This document shows, piece after piece, positions 24,207-36,019 of a stretch of 64,000 nucleotides of DNA. Each line of letters begins with the position of its first letter. The stretch's first letter is position 1. Below the pieces are notes generated by a model, which did no database searches, was not told the DNA's origin, and saw only the letters and a list, made by a program, of their open reading frames with translations. Source of the stretch: Physcia stellaris (taxonomy: Eukaryota > Ascomycota > Lecanoromycetes > Caliciales > Physciaceae). The DNA is taken from positions 519,762 to 583,761 of the forward strand of contig JABSSW010000029.1 of the NCBI GenBank assembly GCA_018902385.1. Direction: 5' to 3'. The translations under genes were made by a program, and so were the position numbers.

Positions 24207-25700
24207 TCACGAGCGAAATTCAAAATTGAATTTAATGTCTGTTTTGACGTTTGATTGTATAATAAATGTTTGATAATCGTGAATGTTTTTTGTCAACGAT
24301 GTGTCAAATTTAATCGAAACAATTTGACACGAACGCAAATGTCGATGAAATTTGTTATTGAAATAAAATTTCGATTGACAACGTTTGCACGAATAAATTT
24401 TCGTTTGTTTGACAAAAATATTCACAAAATATTCGAATGATTCATGATTCACAAAATTCTCGTTAAATTTCTGAATTTCGAAATGTTTTTCGTCATGATA
24501 TTTATCATTTATCGCAAGTATTTTCGACGCGTTCTCAATATTCATGTTGTGATTATTTTGATAATCTTTTTCATCGTTTGAATAATTGTTTTTTGTTTTT
24601 TTTTTTCGCAAAGTACGTTCGTCGATATGATGTTTCATTTTGATTAAACGTTTCATTTTGATTGAAATAAGTATCTTGTTTAGACGAAAACGAAAATGAG
24701 TTTGAAAAATCAACAAAATATTGATTAAAACGTAAAAATTGCGAATATTGAAATCGCGAATCGAACGTGTTTCGATTTTTTTAAATTTCGTTTTGTTGCG
24801 ATTGTTGAAATCGATATTGCTGATTTTCGTATAAACGTTTTTGCATATTTTGTGTCGACTGTTGTCGATTTGAATAATTTGATTGATATGAACGTTGTTG
24901 AGAAATGTAAACGTTATTTTGTTTTCAAACTGATACGATGTCGAATATGAATTTGACGAAACTGCGAAAAAATTCATTGAAATTTTCGTAATTTACACGT
25001 TCATTAATAACGAAAAGAATATTATACGAATCGAATGATGCTGATAACGTTAATAATTAAAAACGATAAATGAATTGAAAACGACGTTCGTTTTCGAATT
25101 GATGATAAAATCGATATCGATTTTCGATATTTCATTATATTTTTTTTTTATCATCAAGTTGTTGAAAAAACTCATTCATTGTAATTTTTTTTGTCGATTT
25201 AATCAAATTTCGTCGAAATTTCAATTTCAACTCATTGTAAATTAAATACAGTTGCGAATAAATTGACATCATTGTCGATTTAATTTTTTTGATTATAATT
25301 TCAACGAAATCGAATGATTCGCGATGTCGACGAACATTTTTTATCGTGTATTTTTTTTTCGTGATGATCGTCAACGTTGTCGATGACGATTTTTTTCATC
25401 GTTTCAACAACAAACGTTTTTATTTTTTTACGTCATTTTCGAATTTGATCAATCGTTTTTGATTATCGTTGATTATTTTTGTGTATCAACGTAACGCGTA
25501 ATCACGCATGCAATTATAAAAATTTGTTCGAATCACGTCGACATTTTTGAACAACGTCATATTTTTGATTTTTTCAATATAAAAATGAACATTTCGAAAA
25601 TATGTATTTTTGTTCGAATGTTCGATCGAATTGTCTGTAATTTTTTTTTTTTTCGTATCACGAATCAAAAAATTCGTTTTTGAATATTTCATTTGACGTC
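24207..25700 (-). pseudogene. Gypsy gag relic with a C2H2-like zinc finger
   Basis: Frames at 25,486-25,692, 25,135-25,374 and 24,207-24,977 form the gag part. The second holds SIYSQLYLIYNELKLKFRRN and MNEFFQQLDDKKKI, a helical capsid-like stretch. The third ends in CKRCQSKFYFNNKFHRHLRSC-type spacing (Cys, Cys, His, His and a trailing Cys at 24,327-24,389), a C2H2-like finger just before protease, where most Ty3 elements carry a CCHC knuckle. Confidence 0.65.
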
Positions 25701-26909
25701 ATCATTATTGTCAGAAAATTCGATTGAATTTGATGATTCGAAAGTTTTGAAAATTTTGTCTGAATGTTGTTTTTGATATTTTCGAACAAAGTTTGAAATG
25801 TTTGTCATTGTTGTTGAATGAATTCAATGTTTTGTCAATTGTTATTTTCATTCGTCATGTTTGTATTAAATGCGAAAATAGATTCGATATTTTTGTGTTT
25901 CGAAAAATAATATTCAGCGAAATTATGATGTTATCTCGTCGTTAAGAAAACGACGTCGACGAGATGACTTGAAATTTACGACGTAAATTTTTCGAGAAAT
26001 GAACGTAAAAAATATTAAAAAAAATATTTGCAATCGTCGATTTTAAATCAAAAGTGAATGACGTAATTCGATCATTAATTCAGTCGAGAAATGATTGATT
26101 GCTTCGATACGTTTCGATGACGATCACGAAAATTTTAAAATTTTTGCGAAAACGAATTCTGTCGACGATTCACTTTGCTGAATAAACAGTGTTTGTCGAA
26201 ATTGAATGACTAATAATTGACAACGATGTTGATTTAGAACAATTAATTACGATATTGTTCACAGTAATTTTTGCAAATGTATTGACAAAATAAATTGAAT
26301 CAATTATCGATGTAATCGAATAACTCAAACGCAATGCGAATGACTTGTGATGTGAAAACAATCAAAATGACTTAAATGAAAATGATGTATCGTATTGAAA
26401 TTTGAAATAAAATGATGATAAACAAAACAAAAAAAAAAAACGAGTTGAAATTTTCAAAACTTGTTGAACAAATTACTTGTTGATGAAAAAACAAATGAAA
26501 TCGTTAAACTGAATTGTTCGAATCAAACAGAAATTCGATAATGAATTGACGTTCAAATGTGTCGTCACTGAACGATGACAAATGAATTCAAACGAAAATT
26601 TGAAATGTTCAACTATTTGAAAAAAGAAATTAGTCGTCTTTATTACGAATTGTAAAAAGTCGAAAAAACGTGATTGAATGATTCATTTTTAAATGAGTAT
26701 TGATTGTTGATAAAAATGAATGATTGATTGTCGATCGAGACGTCAATCAAATAACAATCAAGTTTTTGATTGCGATCGACAAAAAAAATACTGATGAGCA
26801 ATTGATTTGCATACAGAATGCAAAACTGTTCGAAAATTGATACGTTAAGAAACAAAAAATGATATCGTTTTGTTTACGTACAGATTATCGCTTGAATGAT
26901 ATTATCAAT

Positions 26910-27103
26910 TGTTAAACGTGTTGTGTGAATTGATTGATTTAGAAATTATGAACGACAGAATGTCAATTTATGTACAGTAATTGCGAATCAATTGTCTGAT
27001 CATCATTCATTTAGTATGAAGTGACGACAAAATTTTTGTCAAAAATCATGTCAAAATATTTGATTTAAATTCATATCATTTAATTTGATTTTGTGTTATA
27101 ACA
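26910..27103 (-). repeat. 5' LTR of the gypsy element
   Basis: 194 bp with the same termini as the left LTR and about 91% identity to it. It is followed directly by the TGCGT target duplication at 27,104-27,108. Confidence 0.92.
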
Positions 27104-27108
27104 TGCGT

Positions 27109-29945
27109 TACGTAAACGCGTATTCAAAATTAACGCATGAATTAATTGTTCGATAACGCGAACGTATTACAATTGTTTTTTTTTTTAATGCGTTGATTTT
27201 CGATGCATAAAAACAATATCAATGCAATAAATAAAAACAACATGTAAATGTTTTGATCGTAAAATTTCAAAAAATTCATTGAAATTAATATCAAAAAATT
27301 TTCAAAATTTCGAAAACAAACGAAAAAAAAAAAATTTTCAAGAAATATCATGTGCGATATCACAATGCGTTCATGTATCGTTTGTTCAAAAATTCGTTAA
27401 AAATTTTTCAAATTTTTGTTTTGAAAAAAAAAAATTTTTCATATTATTGCGCAATCGTAAAGCATGTTTTCAATGCAAATTTTGAATAACAATGTTTCAA
27501 AATCGAAAATCGAAATGTCAATATCAAAATTTGAATGACGAAATTCAAATTCAATTTCATCGAAACGTCGACGCGAATTTTTTTGTTAATAAACATGAAA
27601 TTTCGTCGATTACGAAAACAACATGTCGATAATTTTACGATATTGTTTATTAACAATTTTTTTGTTCGCATTTTTTTTTATATTTTTTTTATCACAATTT
27701 TTTTCGCGTAAAATATTTTTCAACGTTTACGTAACGTTTGTTTATGTATATAATTATTAATACGACAATTTATTTATTTTCAAATCATAATCGATTTTCA
27801 AAAAAATCGACGTAAATATCATAAAACGCGCGCGTCACGAACGCAAACAACAACAACAAATTAACATGTTATAATTTGCAAAAATTTCGCATGTATAACG
27901 TGTTTTGATCGTCATGCGTACGTTCGCGATGTTTTGAAAATTTACGAAAAATGTCGTTTTCAACATCACGATTCAAATTTTTGTCATTCGATATGTATTT
28001 GATTACGCACGCGTTGCGACAACGTTAACAATTCACAATTTTCAAAACGATTTCGACGACGAATAAAAAAAATCGTGCGCGAATTCGCAAAAATTTAACG
28101 ACGCGATCAATTCATTTTCGTTCGTATCGAAAAACGAAAAAAAAAATGCGATTGTTAATTTGAAACAATAACGTCGCAATTATGAATACATTTCGATTAT
28201 CGCAAATCGCGCACAATCAACGATCAATCGTGTTACGATTTTGACGAATCAATTTGACGAACGATTGACGAAAACGAAAAAACAAATCATTGATTTGTTG
28301 AATGAAATTGAGAAAAAAAAAAAAACGAAAAAAATGAAATTGACGAAAAAAATGAAAAAATTAAAAAAAAAAATGAAAAATTGATGAATTTTTTGATGAA
28401 AAAAATGCGCAATTGACGATAAACAAACGAAATATTTTTTAGTTTTATTTTTGCATTGATTGAATACAAAATTCTCGTTCAGAAAATGATGATTCAAAAA
28501 TCGAAAATTTCGAAAAAAATTTTTTTTTGCGATTTCGATCAACGAAATGAATTTCGATGAAACGAATTTTTCGAACATTTCGAATTTTTCGAATTCGTTG
28601 AATTTCGACTCGTTCGTTTCGAACGATTTTGATTTCGATTCAAAATAAATATGCGATAAATAAACGATTTTTTTTCTGTTCATAAATTTTCTTTGTTTGA
28701 CGTTTGACGTTTGTTTATTTTTTTTTGTTCGTAATTATATGTTGATGTTGAACGATTTTATCGTTTTTATCGTTTTAAACGATAAAACGAAAAAATCAAA
28801 TCATTGTTGACATTGAAACAAAATAAATTATTTTAAATTAATTAATGACGTCGTTTGCGTTTACGCGACGCGCGTTTATTGTATTTTTTCATCAAATTTG
28901 AAACATTTTTGAATTCATTTTTATGTAATTATTAATTATATTTCGAATTTTAATTAAATTATTTGATTTTGTATCAGATATTTTTTTTGTCATTTATTTT
29001 GTTAAAAAAAATTTCAATTTTTTATTGTTTTTCGTCATCAATTAATTTTGAAATTTGTATAAATTATTTCGCATATTTATCGTTTGTTTTATGATAATAA
29101 TTTTTCAATAACGAAACATGAAAAATATTATGAATGCGATGAATATTGAATAAAATAAAACGATACGTTTGCGCATCGATTTTATTTTTATACGAAAAAA
29201 TTCAACAAATTTGTGCGACATTTTTTTGTTAAAACGTCGTTGTTTAAAATTCTTGATATTGAACATTATTAAATCATTTACATTGAATTTTTTGATTCAT
29301 GATTTTGATTGTAATATTTCGTTTGCGTTACGACAACGAATTCAAAACGTTTTATTAACGTTTTTTTTATTTCATGCAAATGTTTTATTTTATTTTTTGC
29401 AATGAATATTTTTTTTTTTTTTGAAATCGTTTTCGATCACATAATGAATTTCTGAATGATAATCATACATTAAATAAAAAAACGAAACATTTGTAAAAAA
29501 ATAAATAACATTATTATAAACAAATTCAATTATTGAAAATATATTTGTTCATTTCGTTTGTTTCGCGTCGACGAATGTACGCAAATACGTTTCAAAATTT
29601 AATTTTAACGTTCGATTAAATCATTCGTTTGAAAATGAAAAACAATATTTAATCGTTGTTTAATGCGTGCGTGATAACACATCGAAAATCAAAAACATTC
29701 GTGAAAACAAAATTTTTGTCATTCATTATATCATTCGAAACGTCAAATCGTAAAACAATTTTTTTATAAAAGATTTTCGTCAACGCAACGACATCGATTT
29801 TGATCGTAATTGAAATGTATTTGATCATTTTGATGTATCGATTTATTATCATTAAAATCGAATCATAAACGACATCGCGACGTTTGTTAAAAAACAAATC
29901 GATAATAAAATTCATGATAATTTTCTTTCAAAAAATATTCTAACA
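27109..29945 (-). pseudogene. Truncated second gypsy element: integrase core and tail relic
   Basis: The frame at 29,649-29,915 reads MNFIIDLFFNKRRDVVYDSI and then MIINRYIKMIKYI, the integrase catalytic core. It continues in another frame to about 29,530 with a TGA at 29,549-29,551 in place of a conserved Trp. At about 29,105-29,270 KNFKQRRFNKKMSHKFVEFF and then RIHNIFHVSLLK form the integrase tail. The 5' part is missing: the relic stops at about 29,945 where GC-richer satellite flank begins. Below 29,100 only low-complexity sequence remains (28,249-28,683 is Phe/Lys/Asn-rich). Its LTR was not found. Confidence 0.65.
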
Positions 29946-30054
29946 TTCACTCTAACGGAACCGGTGCATCGGTTCCAACGATTTTGGTGAGTGGGGTTAG
30001 GGTTACTTAGCTCCGGTTTCAACGATTTGAGAAATCGTTGGAACCGGTGCGATA
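29946..30054. repeat. GC-richer inverted-repeat flank of the satellite
   Basis: 14-bp perfect inverted arms at 29,971-29,984 and 30,032-30,045 (GGTTCCAACGATTT and its complement) surround a 47-nt spacer. Within the spacer is GGGGTTAGGGTTAC, about two units of a TTAGGG-type motif. The word GGAACCGGTGC recurs here and at the satellite unit junctions. This patch keeps many GG, CC and AG pairs, unlike its surroundings. Confidence 0.6.
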
Positions 30055-30750
30055 TCTCGATGAATATTACACGTATCAAAAATCTGAAACCAGTTCTGAA
30101 ATCTACGCAAAAAACCGAGTTGAAAAGTGGTGGGGTTGGGCCGAATCGGGTTAGCGCCTGATTTTATACGAATTTTTGAAAATTTTCAAGTCGAAAATTT
30201 CTCGAAGTCCCGAGATTTCGTTGGAACCGGTGCAGTTTCTCGATGAATATTACACGTATCGAAAATCTGAAACCAGTTTTGAAATCTACGCAAAAAATGG
30301 AGTTGAAAAGTGGTGAGGTTGAGCCGAATCGGGTTAGCGCCTGATTTTATACGAATTTTTGAAATTTTTTGTGTCGAAAATTTCTCGAAGTCCCGAGATT
30401 TCGTTGGAACCGGTGCAGTTTCTCGATGAATATTACACGTATCAAAAATCTGAAACCAGTTCTGAAATCTACGCAAAAAATCGAGTTGAAAAGTGATGAG
30501 GTTGAGCCGAATCGGGTTAGCGTCTGATTTTATACGAATTTTTGAAATTTTTCGTGTCGAAAATTTCTCGAAGTTTCGAGATTTCGTTGAAACCGATGCA
30601 GTTTCTCGATGAATATTACACGTATCAAAAATTTGAAACCAGTTCTGAAATCTATGCAAAAAATCGAGTTGAAAAGTGATGAAATTGAGTCGAATCGAAT
30701 TAACGTCTGATTTTATACGAATTTTGAAAATTTTCGTCGAAAAAATGATT
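30055..30750. repeat. 183-bp satellite, three full copies and one partial
   Basis: Copies start at 30,055, 30,238, 30,421 and 30,604, each at TCTCGATGAATATTACACG, with an exact 183-nt period. Because 183 is a multiple of three, one minus-strand frame runs through all copies (30,186-30,776); I regard it as a by-product, not a gene. Mutation load rises from copy 1 to copy 4, mostly GG to GA, AG to AA and CC to TC changes. Confidence 0.92.
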
Positions 30751-32369
30751 GAAATATCGAATTTTCTTGCGTACAATCGATTTGAAAATTGACGTAAAAT
30801 TTGACAATTTTATGAAAAAAAAATCGTTATTGAAATTGCTATTAAAATTGATATATAAATTGTAAATAAAAGAAAATTAACATGTTATCACTGTATATTA
30901 AAAATAAATTAATAATTTAAATCAATATAATTCGAATTTCAAACTTACATTGTATTTCGAAAAATTATTGAATTTTATGATCACAAATTCTCAAAATAAT
31001 TTTCTTGTTCGTTCGAAAATTGAATAAATTTCTATAACAATTAGAATTTTATAATTTTTAATACAAATTATTGATTACTTACATTAGATCGTTTATATTC
31101 ACGAATTATAATTTTATTCAATCGTTTTTCATCGTTTTCGTCGTCATAAACAATATTTATTCAAAAATAATTCTCGATATTTTGTTTTGATTTAAGCAAA
31201 TAAATCAAAAGTTCGTCATTGAATATAAAAGTTGAAATTGAATCAATAAAATCAACAAAATATGTTTCGAATTCGTCGATTGTTGTAAAATAATTGTTAG
31301 AATTTTCGTGTACAAAAGTCGACATATTTATGATGAATAATAAATATATTCGTTATATGATGAATTGTGATTGAATAAATGATTTGAATCAACGAAAAAT
31401 TAAACGTGAAATGATGATTGTGTTATGATATTGACATAGTTAACTAGATGACTAGTAAATAATTGTTCGAAAATCATAATGTTTTGACACGTGTAATATT
31501 TAATCAACAATTTTTTCTAATTAGTCAATTCATTTTTTTTACATTACAAACATCTTATCATAACATATGATGAAAGATCATCAAATTTTGCTTTATTTCG
31601 AAAATTGATAATTAACAAATCGATTAGAATTTTTTTATCAACAATTGCTTGTGAAAACATCAAAATCAATTTCAGACGATTCGACACATTCGATCGATCA
31701 ATTTTCAATCAACTCGTTCGCTTCATTGCATTTTCGAATTTCGTACAATATTGCAATCTGATTTACGCATTACGAATATTGAAAACGAAAAATGATTTAC
31801 GAATTATTCACGGAATTGATTAATTAACATCGTCGTCGTCGTCAACAGTACAATTTAATTTATTTAATTGTTCAAACATCGAATTTTAACAGTAGAACGA
31901 AGTGATTTTTCTAGAAAAATCAATTGAAAAGAAGTTTGATTGATGAAATCGACTTAATCAATAAAGAAAAATCGAACTGATTTTTCTAACATTAAAACGA
32001 AGTGATTTTTCTAGCGAAATCAATTCATGACAGAGACTTGATTGATGAAATTGCTTTAATCATTTCGCAAAATAGTGAAAAATCACTTAGCGTTTGTTCA
32101 GAAAAATCAACATTTTCTGAATTGTTTGCAAATTTTCTTTGCATGCAATCAAAAACGTCATTATTTTTTGTAATATTTAAAAATCAATTCGTCATTTTCG
32201 AAACGACAATTTTCAACGTCAAAATCAAAAACATCGAGTTGATTGTCAGCAATGATTCAGACGTTTGATTCAATCACGAAATTTTCATCACGAAATTCGC
32301 GCGTTTCGTTCGATCGTTTACATGAAATTTTACAATTTCAATTATCATTTTTCATTTCATTTATTTGTT
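30751..32369. other. Mutated spacer with a 100-bp direct repeat
   Basis: No protein family is recognised. At 31,896 and 31,996 the word AACGAAGTGATTTTTCTAG recurs at a 100-nt period, with similar sequence after it. The frame at 32,002-32,268 may be the upstream part of the gene relic that follows, but it has no diagnostic motif. Confidence 0.5.
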
Positions 32370-35300
32370 TGTTCAGAGCATGATTATTGCGTATTCGTTT
32401 CGATCATTGAAAATCATTTAAAAAACAACACAAAGTGAAAGAAAAACGATTGCAAGCAGTTTTGATCGAGATTCGCATTCATGACATTCGCGATTTTCGT
32501 CAAGTTCATTCATTCAACGTCATCGAACGTGTATTCGAATTGCTCATCGAATTCGAATTTCGATGTGATGCATGCATTGAAGACAATCAATTAATCAATA
32601 AAAATCGACGTACGATTGAGAAACATTTGTCGTCGATTCATGACATCGAAAACGCAAAAAACAAAATCTCGATCAATGAAAACGACGTGCAATCAGTTTG
32701 CGTGCAATTTTTTTGTTCGATTCGCGAATATCGTTCGTTTGCGTTGCGTTTTCAATTTTTTTTTTTTTTTTCGCTCAACGATAGTCAAATTTTTCATTTT
32801 TTCGACTCGCAACATGCAAATATTTCGATGTCAAATCGCGTGCAAACGAAAATGAATCAAAAATACGAAATCAATTGCGCAACATGAAATCAAACGTTTA
32901 ACAACATGTTTTTAATCGACGTTTATGCGAATCAAACATTTTTTGATTGCGTATTACGAACATATTCAATTGAATGACGAAATTGAAAAAAAAAAAAAAA
33001 ACGTTGAGAAATTTATTGTCAGCAATTTTTAATGATAAGCATTTTCAACTTTTTCGAATTCGTTTTTTTTTTGCATCACACTATCGTATTTCAATTTTTT
33101 TTTTTTTTTTTGACGATTTTGTTGTCGAATTTCAAAATTTTAAAAATATTTTTGTTGACGATTCGATACGTTTCAATGTCGACAACGATAATTTTGAACT
33201 CGTCGAATTCGACTTTACATAACATGAAAATTGATTGCATGTTTTAAAATTCATCATTTTAATTCGAAAACATTTAATCGATCAAACGATACAACAAAGT
33301 TTCATGAAATTTCGTGACAAAATCATTTCGAACAAAATTTCTTTATTCATCAATCGACAAATTGCACGCTATTTCAATTTTTTCGAAAAAAAATCGCACA
33401 GCGACAAAAACTTTGCTAAAAATGCAAAAAAAAAATATCATGACACGATACGACACACTATAAATCAATTTGATATTGTTCTTGATTCAACTATCGAAAA
33501 ATATCGAAATTTGTTCTTTTTTGACAATTCGATATTTGACGAATTTGCTCGATTTGACAAATCAAATTAACGAAATCAAAAACATTGTTGAATTATTGTT
33601 AACAATCAATTTCAAACGTTTGTTTTTGTTGAAATGTTTTCGATCGACGAACATTTTATCGTTTTCGAACGACGAAAATTTTGACGATGAAAATTCGAAT
33701 GATAAAAATTCGAACGATAAAATTTTCAACGAAAACGTTTCAATTTTGCGATCGCGTGCAAAAATTTTTGTGCAAACAATTAACATTTTGTCGCACATTT
33801 TGATTCGTTTTCGTTGAAAAAATTCAATTTTCATTTGTTCGATCATTGATTTTGTTGCATTGCATGTGATTAATTCGAATGAATTTTGAATCGCGATCAA
33901 AAATTTTTTTTTTCGATTGAATGAATGAATTCATTGCATGCAATTGTGATTTTTGAATTATTTTTTCGTCAAATTCGTTAAATCGACGAATTCAAAAATC
34001 AATTTGCAAAAAATCGTTCGTCGACAACGAATCAAATACTTGATCAATATCGCGTTCAATTTTATATCGAAATTAAGTTGCTGACGATTGTTTATTTGAA
34101 AAATCAGCAACGACACGATACGACATTCGATCATCATCATCAACGTCGATTGCATGCAAATTTCTCATCAAAATGTCAATTTGAATTTCATGCAATGACG
34201 ACAAAATATCAACGTTATGATTCATTCGATTAATGTCATTTTAAAAAATGATTTGTTATTGAATTTGCATGAAACGTTTTTGTATTCAATGAACAATTTT
34301 GTTGACAATTATTTCGACAACAAATTCGACAAATTTTTTTTCGATGATTCACGCAATCAACTGAATGCAATTCGTGATTGATTGTACAAACGTTTTCAAA
34401 ACATTTCAATTTTGCGAAAAAAATTTTTCAAAACAAAAATTCAATTTCGAATTCGACAATTCAAAGTCAATTCGTATTTGTTAGCAATTCAACGATTTTT
34501 GCGCATGTTCAATGTGTTGATGTATCAAATTTCAAATCTGTTTTTTCGTCGTAAAAAGTTGATTGACGCGATTTGATGCAATCAAGAAATTGCACGCAAT
34601 TTGTATTTGTCGCATAAATTGATGATCGTCGTCAATGATTATCACAAAATTGCATGAAAAATCGATTTTCGTCTCATTGCGCGTTTTTTGTTGTCGAAAA
34701 TGAATGAATTATTGATGCGATATTTCATTTACGTTTCGTCGTTTGTTTTTTTCTTTGTTTTTGCATGCAATATTCGATTGATCGTGAACATTTGTTTGAA
34801 AAACGTGAACAAATATGAAACGTCGATCAATTCGACATTGTCATGAAACGACAAATCACGTTGACGTTGAATTTCGTCATCATTATCAAACAATATCGTC
34901 ATATGTTTGTATGCGTCGACAAGCGATTGTTACGAGATTTTGCATGCAAAGTGTATAAAATTTCGAAAATTTTCAACGCACAAACATCGCATGCAATTCA
35001 TGATTCGAATTCGAATTACGACGACGATTTTGAAAAAATTAATTTGTCAATTTTCAAACAAAACAACGCGAACAAAATTTATGTCATGCAAACAAATCAC
35101 ATTTTTTTCATCAATCGCATGATTTATGACAACGATATTGATTTGTTTTTTGATTTTACGAATGAATTGTTAACGAATTATTTGAAAATCAATACTCGAT
35201 GACACGAAAAAATCGTTCAATTGCATGCGATTCGCAATATGACAAAATTTCACAAACGATTTTTCAATCGCGATTTGATTTCGATTCATTTCAAACGTCA

Positions 35301-36019
35301 AAATCGAAATTTTAATTTGAAAATACGAAATGAATTATGAATTTGATCGATCATCGAGCAATGCATTGAAACAATTGTTCGATTCGCAAACAGAATTTCG
35401 CAACACGAATCAACGCAATGAATTGTTGATGATTTGATGATTGTACGCAATCGTTCGAAAATGTTCGTGATGATGTTTATTGACAACGACAAAATTTTGT
35501 TGTTTGTGATTTTTTTTCAATTGTTTCGAGCGAAAATTATCATTGTCATCGTGTCATTGATCGCGTTGAAACAAAATTTTCAAAAACGATGCAAACAATA
35601 AAACATTCATTGCATGAATTACGAGTTTTTTTTTTTTATTCGAAATCAGTTTCATGCAATATCATCGTTGTTTTTCGTGAACATTGAAAACGTCGTCATT
35701 TTTGATTTCGTTGAGTTTGCGCAATTTTTGCATGTCAATGATCGTTTGAATCGTATTGTTTTGAACGAAATTCATCAATTATTGATAATCAATCATTATC
35801 GACAAAAAATGTTTTTCATATTTCAATTTCGTGAAATTTTTGTTTCGTTCGTTTGCATGACGATCACATTGTCGTTCATCGTCGAAATGAATTTCAAATA
35901 AACGTTGCATTTCATTCGATACGATATGATGCGTTTCAACAATGATCGATTTAATTTTCAATATTGCGTGCAAACAGTTTCGTCGTCGAACGATCGTTCG
36001 TCTGAATTGATTATCATAT
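32370..36019 (+). pseudogene. Relic of an OrsD-like C2H2 plus RecQ-type helicase gene (telomere-linked-helicase type)
   Basis: The first finger remnant CSEHDYCV...HLKN starts at 32,370. The second is in 32,435-32,887 (FRCDAC with His pair HLSSIH; Cys codons at 32,564 and 32,573, His codons at 32,624 and 32,639), preceded by IRDFRQVHSF and followed by VQFFCSIREYRSFALRF. This order fits the fungal OrsD/DUF3505 C2H2 module. The middle part is broken; 34,843-35,202 includes AQTSHAIHDSNSNY. The frame at 35,614-35,901 reads RLNRIVLNEIHQLL (motif II, D changed to N, 35,764-35,775) and CMTITLSF (motif III). After it come motif IV-like IRYDMMRFNNDRFNFQYCV residues, up to 36,019. Fungal RecQ helicases with such N-termini are often subtelomeric. 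The 3' end is cut by the next insertion. Confidence 0.55.

Larger units (their letters stand above)
19640..27103 (-). mobile_element. Structurally complete Ty3/gypsy chromodomain LTR retrotransposon, mutated
   Basis: The 7,464-bp element is bounded by two 194-bp LTRs, each starting TGTTA and ending TAACA. It is flanked by the 5-bp direct repeat TGCGT (19,635-19,639 and 27,104-27,108), a perfect target-site duplication. On the minus strand the order is gag, C2H2-like finger, protease, reverse transcriptase, RNase H, integrase, GPY/F-type integrase tail and chromodomain. Every domain is split by frame breaks, so it cannot move on its own. The domain order and chromodomain place it among fungal chromoviruses of the Ty3/gypsy class. 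It is nested in older repeat DNA. Confidence 0.92.

Noticed and set aside
24207-24977. A stand-alone zinc-finger gene
   Set aside because: Its position between gag and protease inside LTRs with a target duplication makes it part of the gypsy element.
30186-30776. A 196-residue repeat protein on the minus strand
   Set aside because: It is open only because the satellite period (183) is a multiple of three. It has no start context, and the repeat spreads as DNA.
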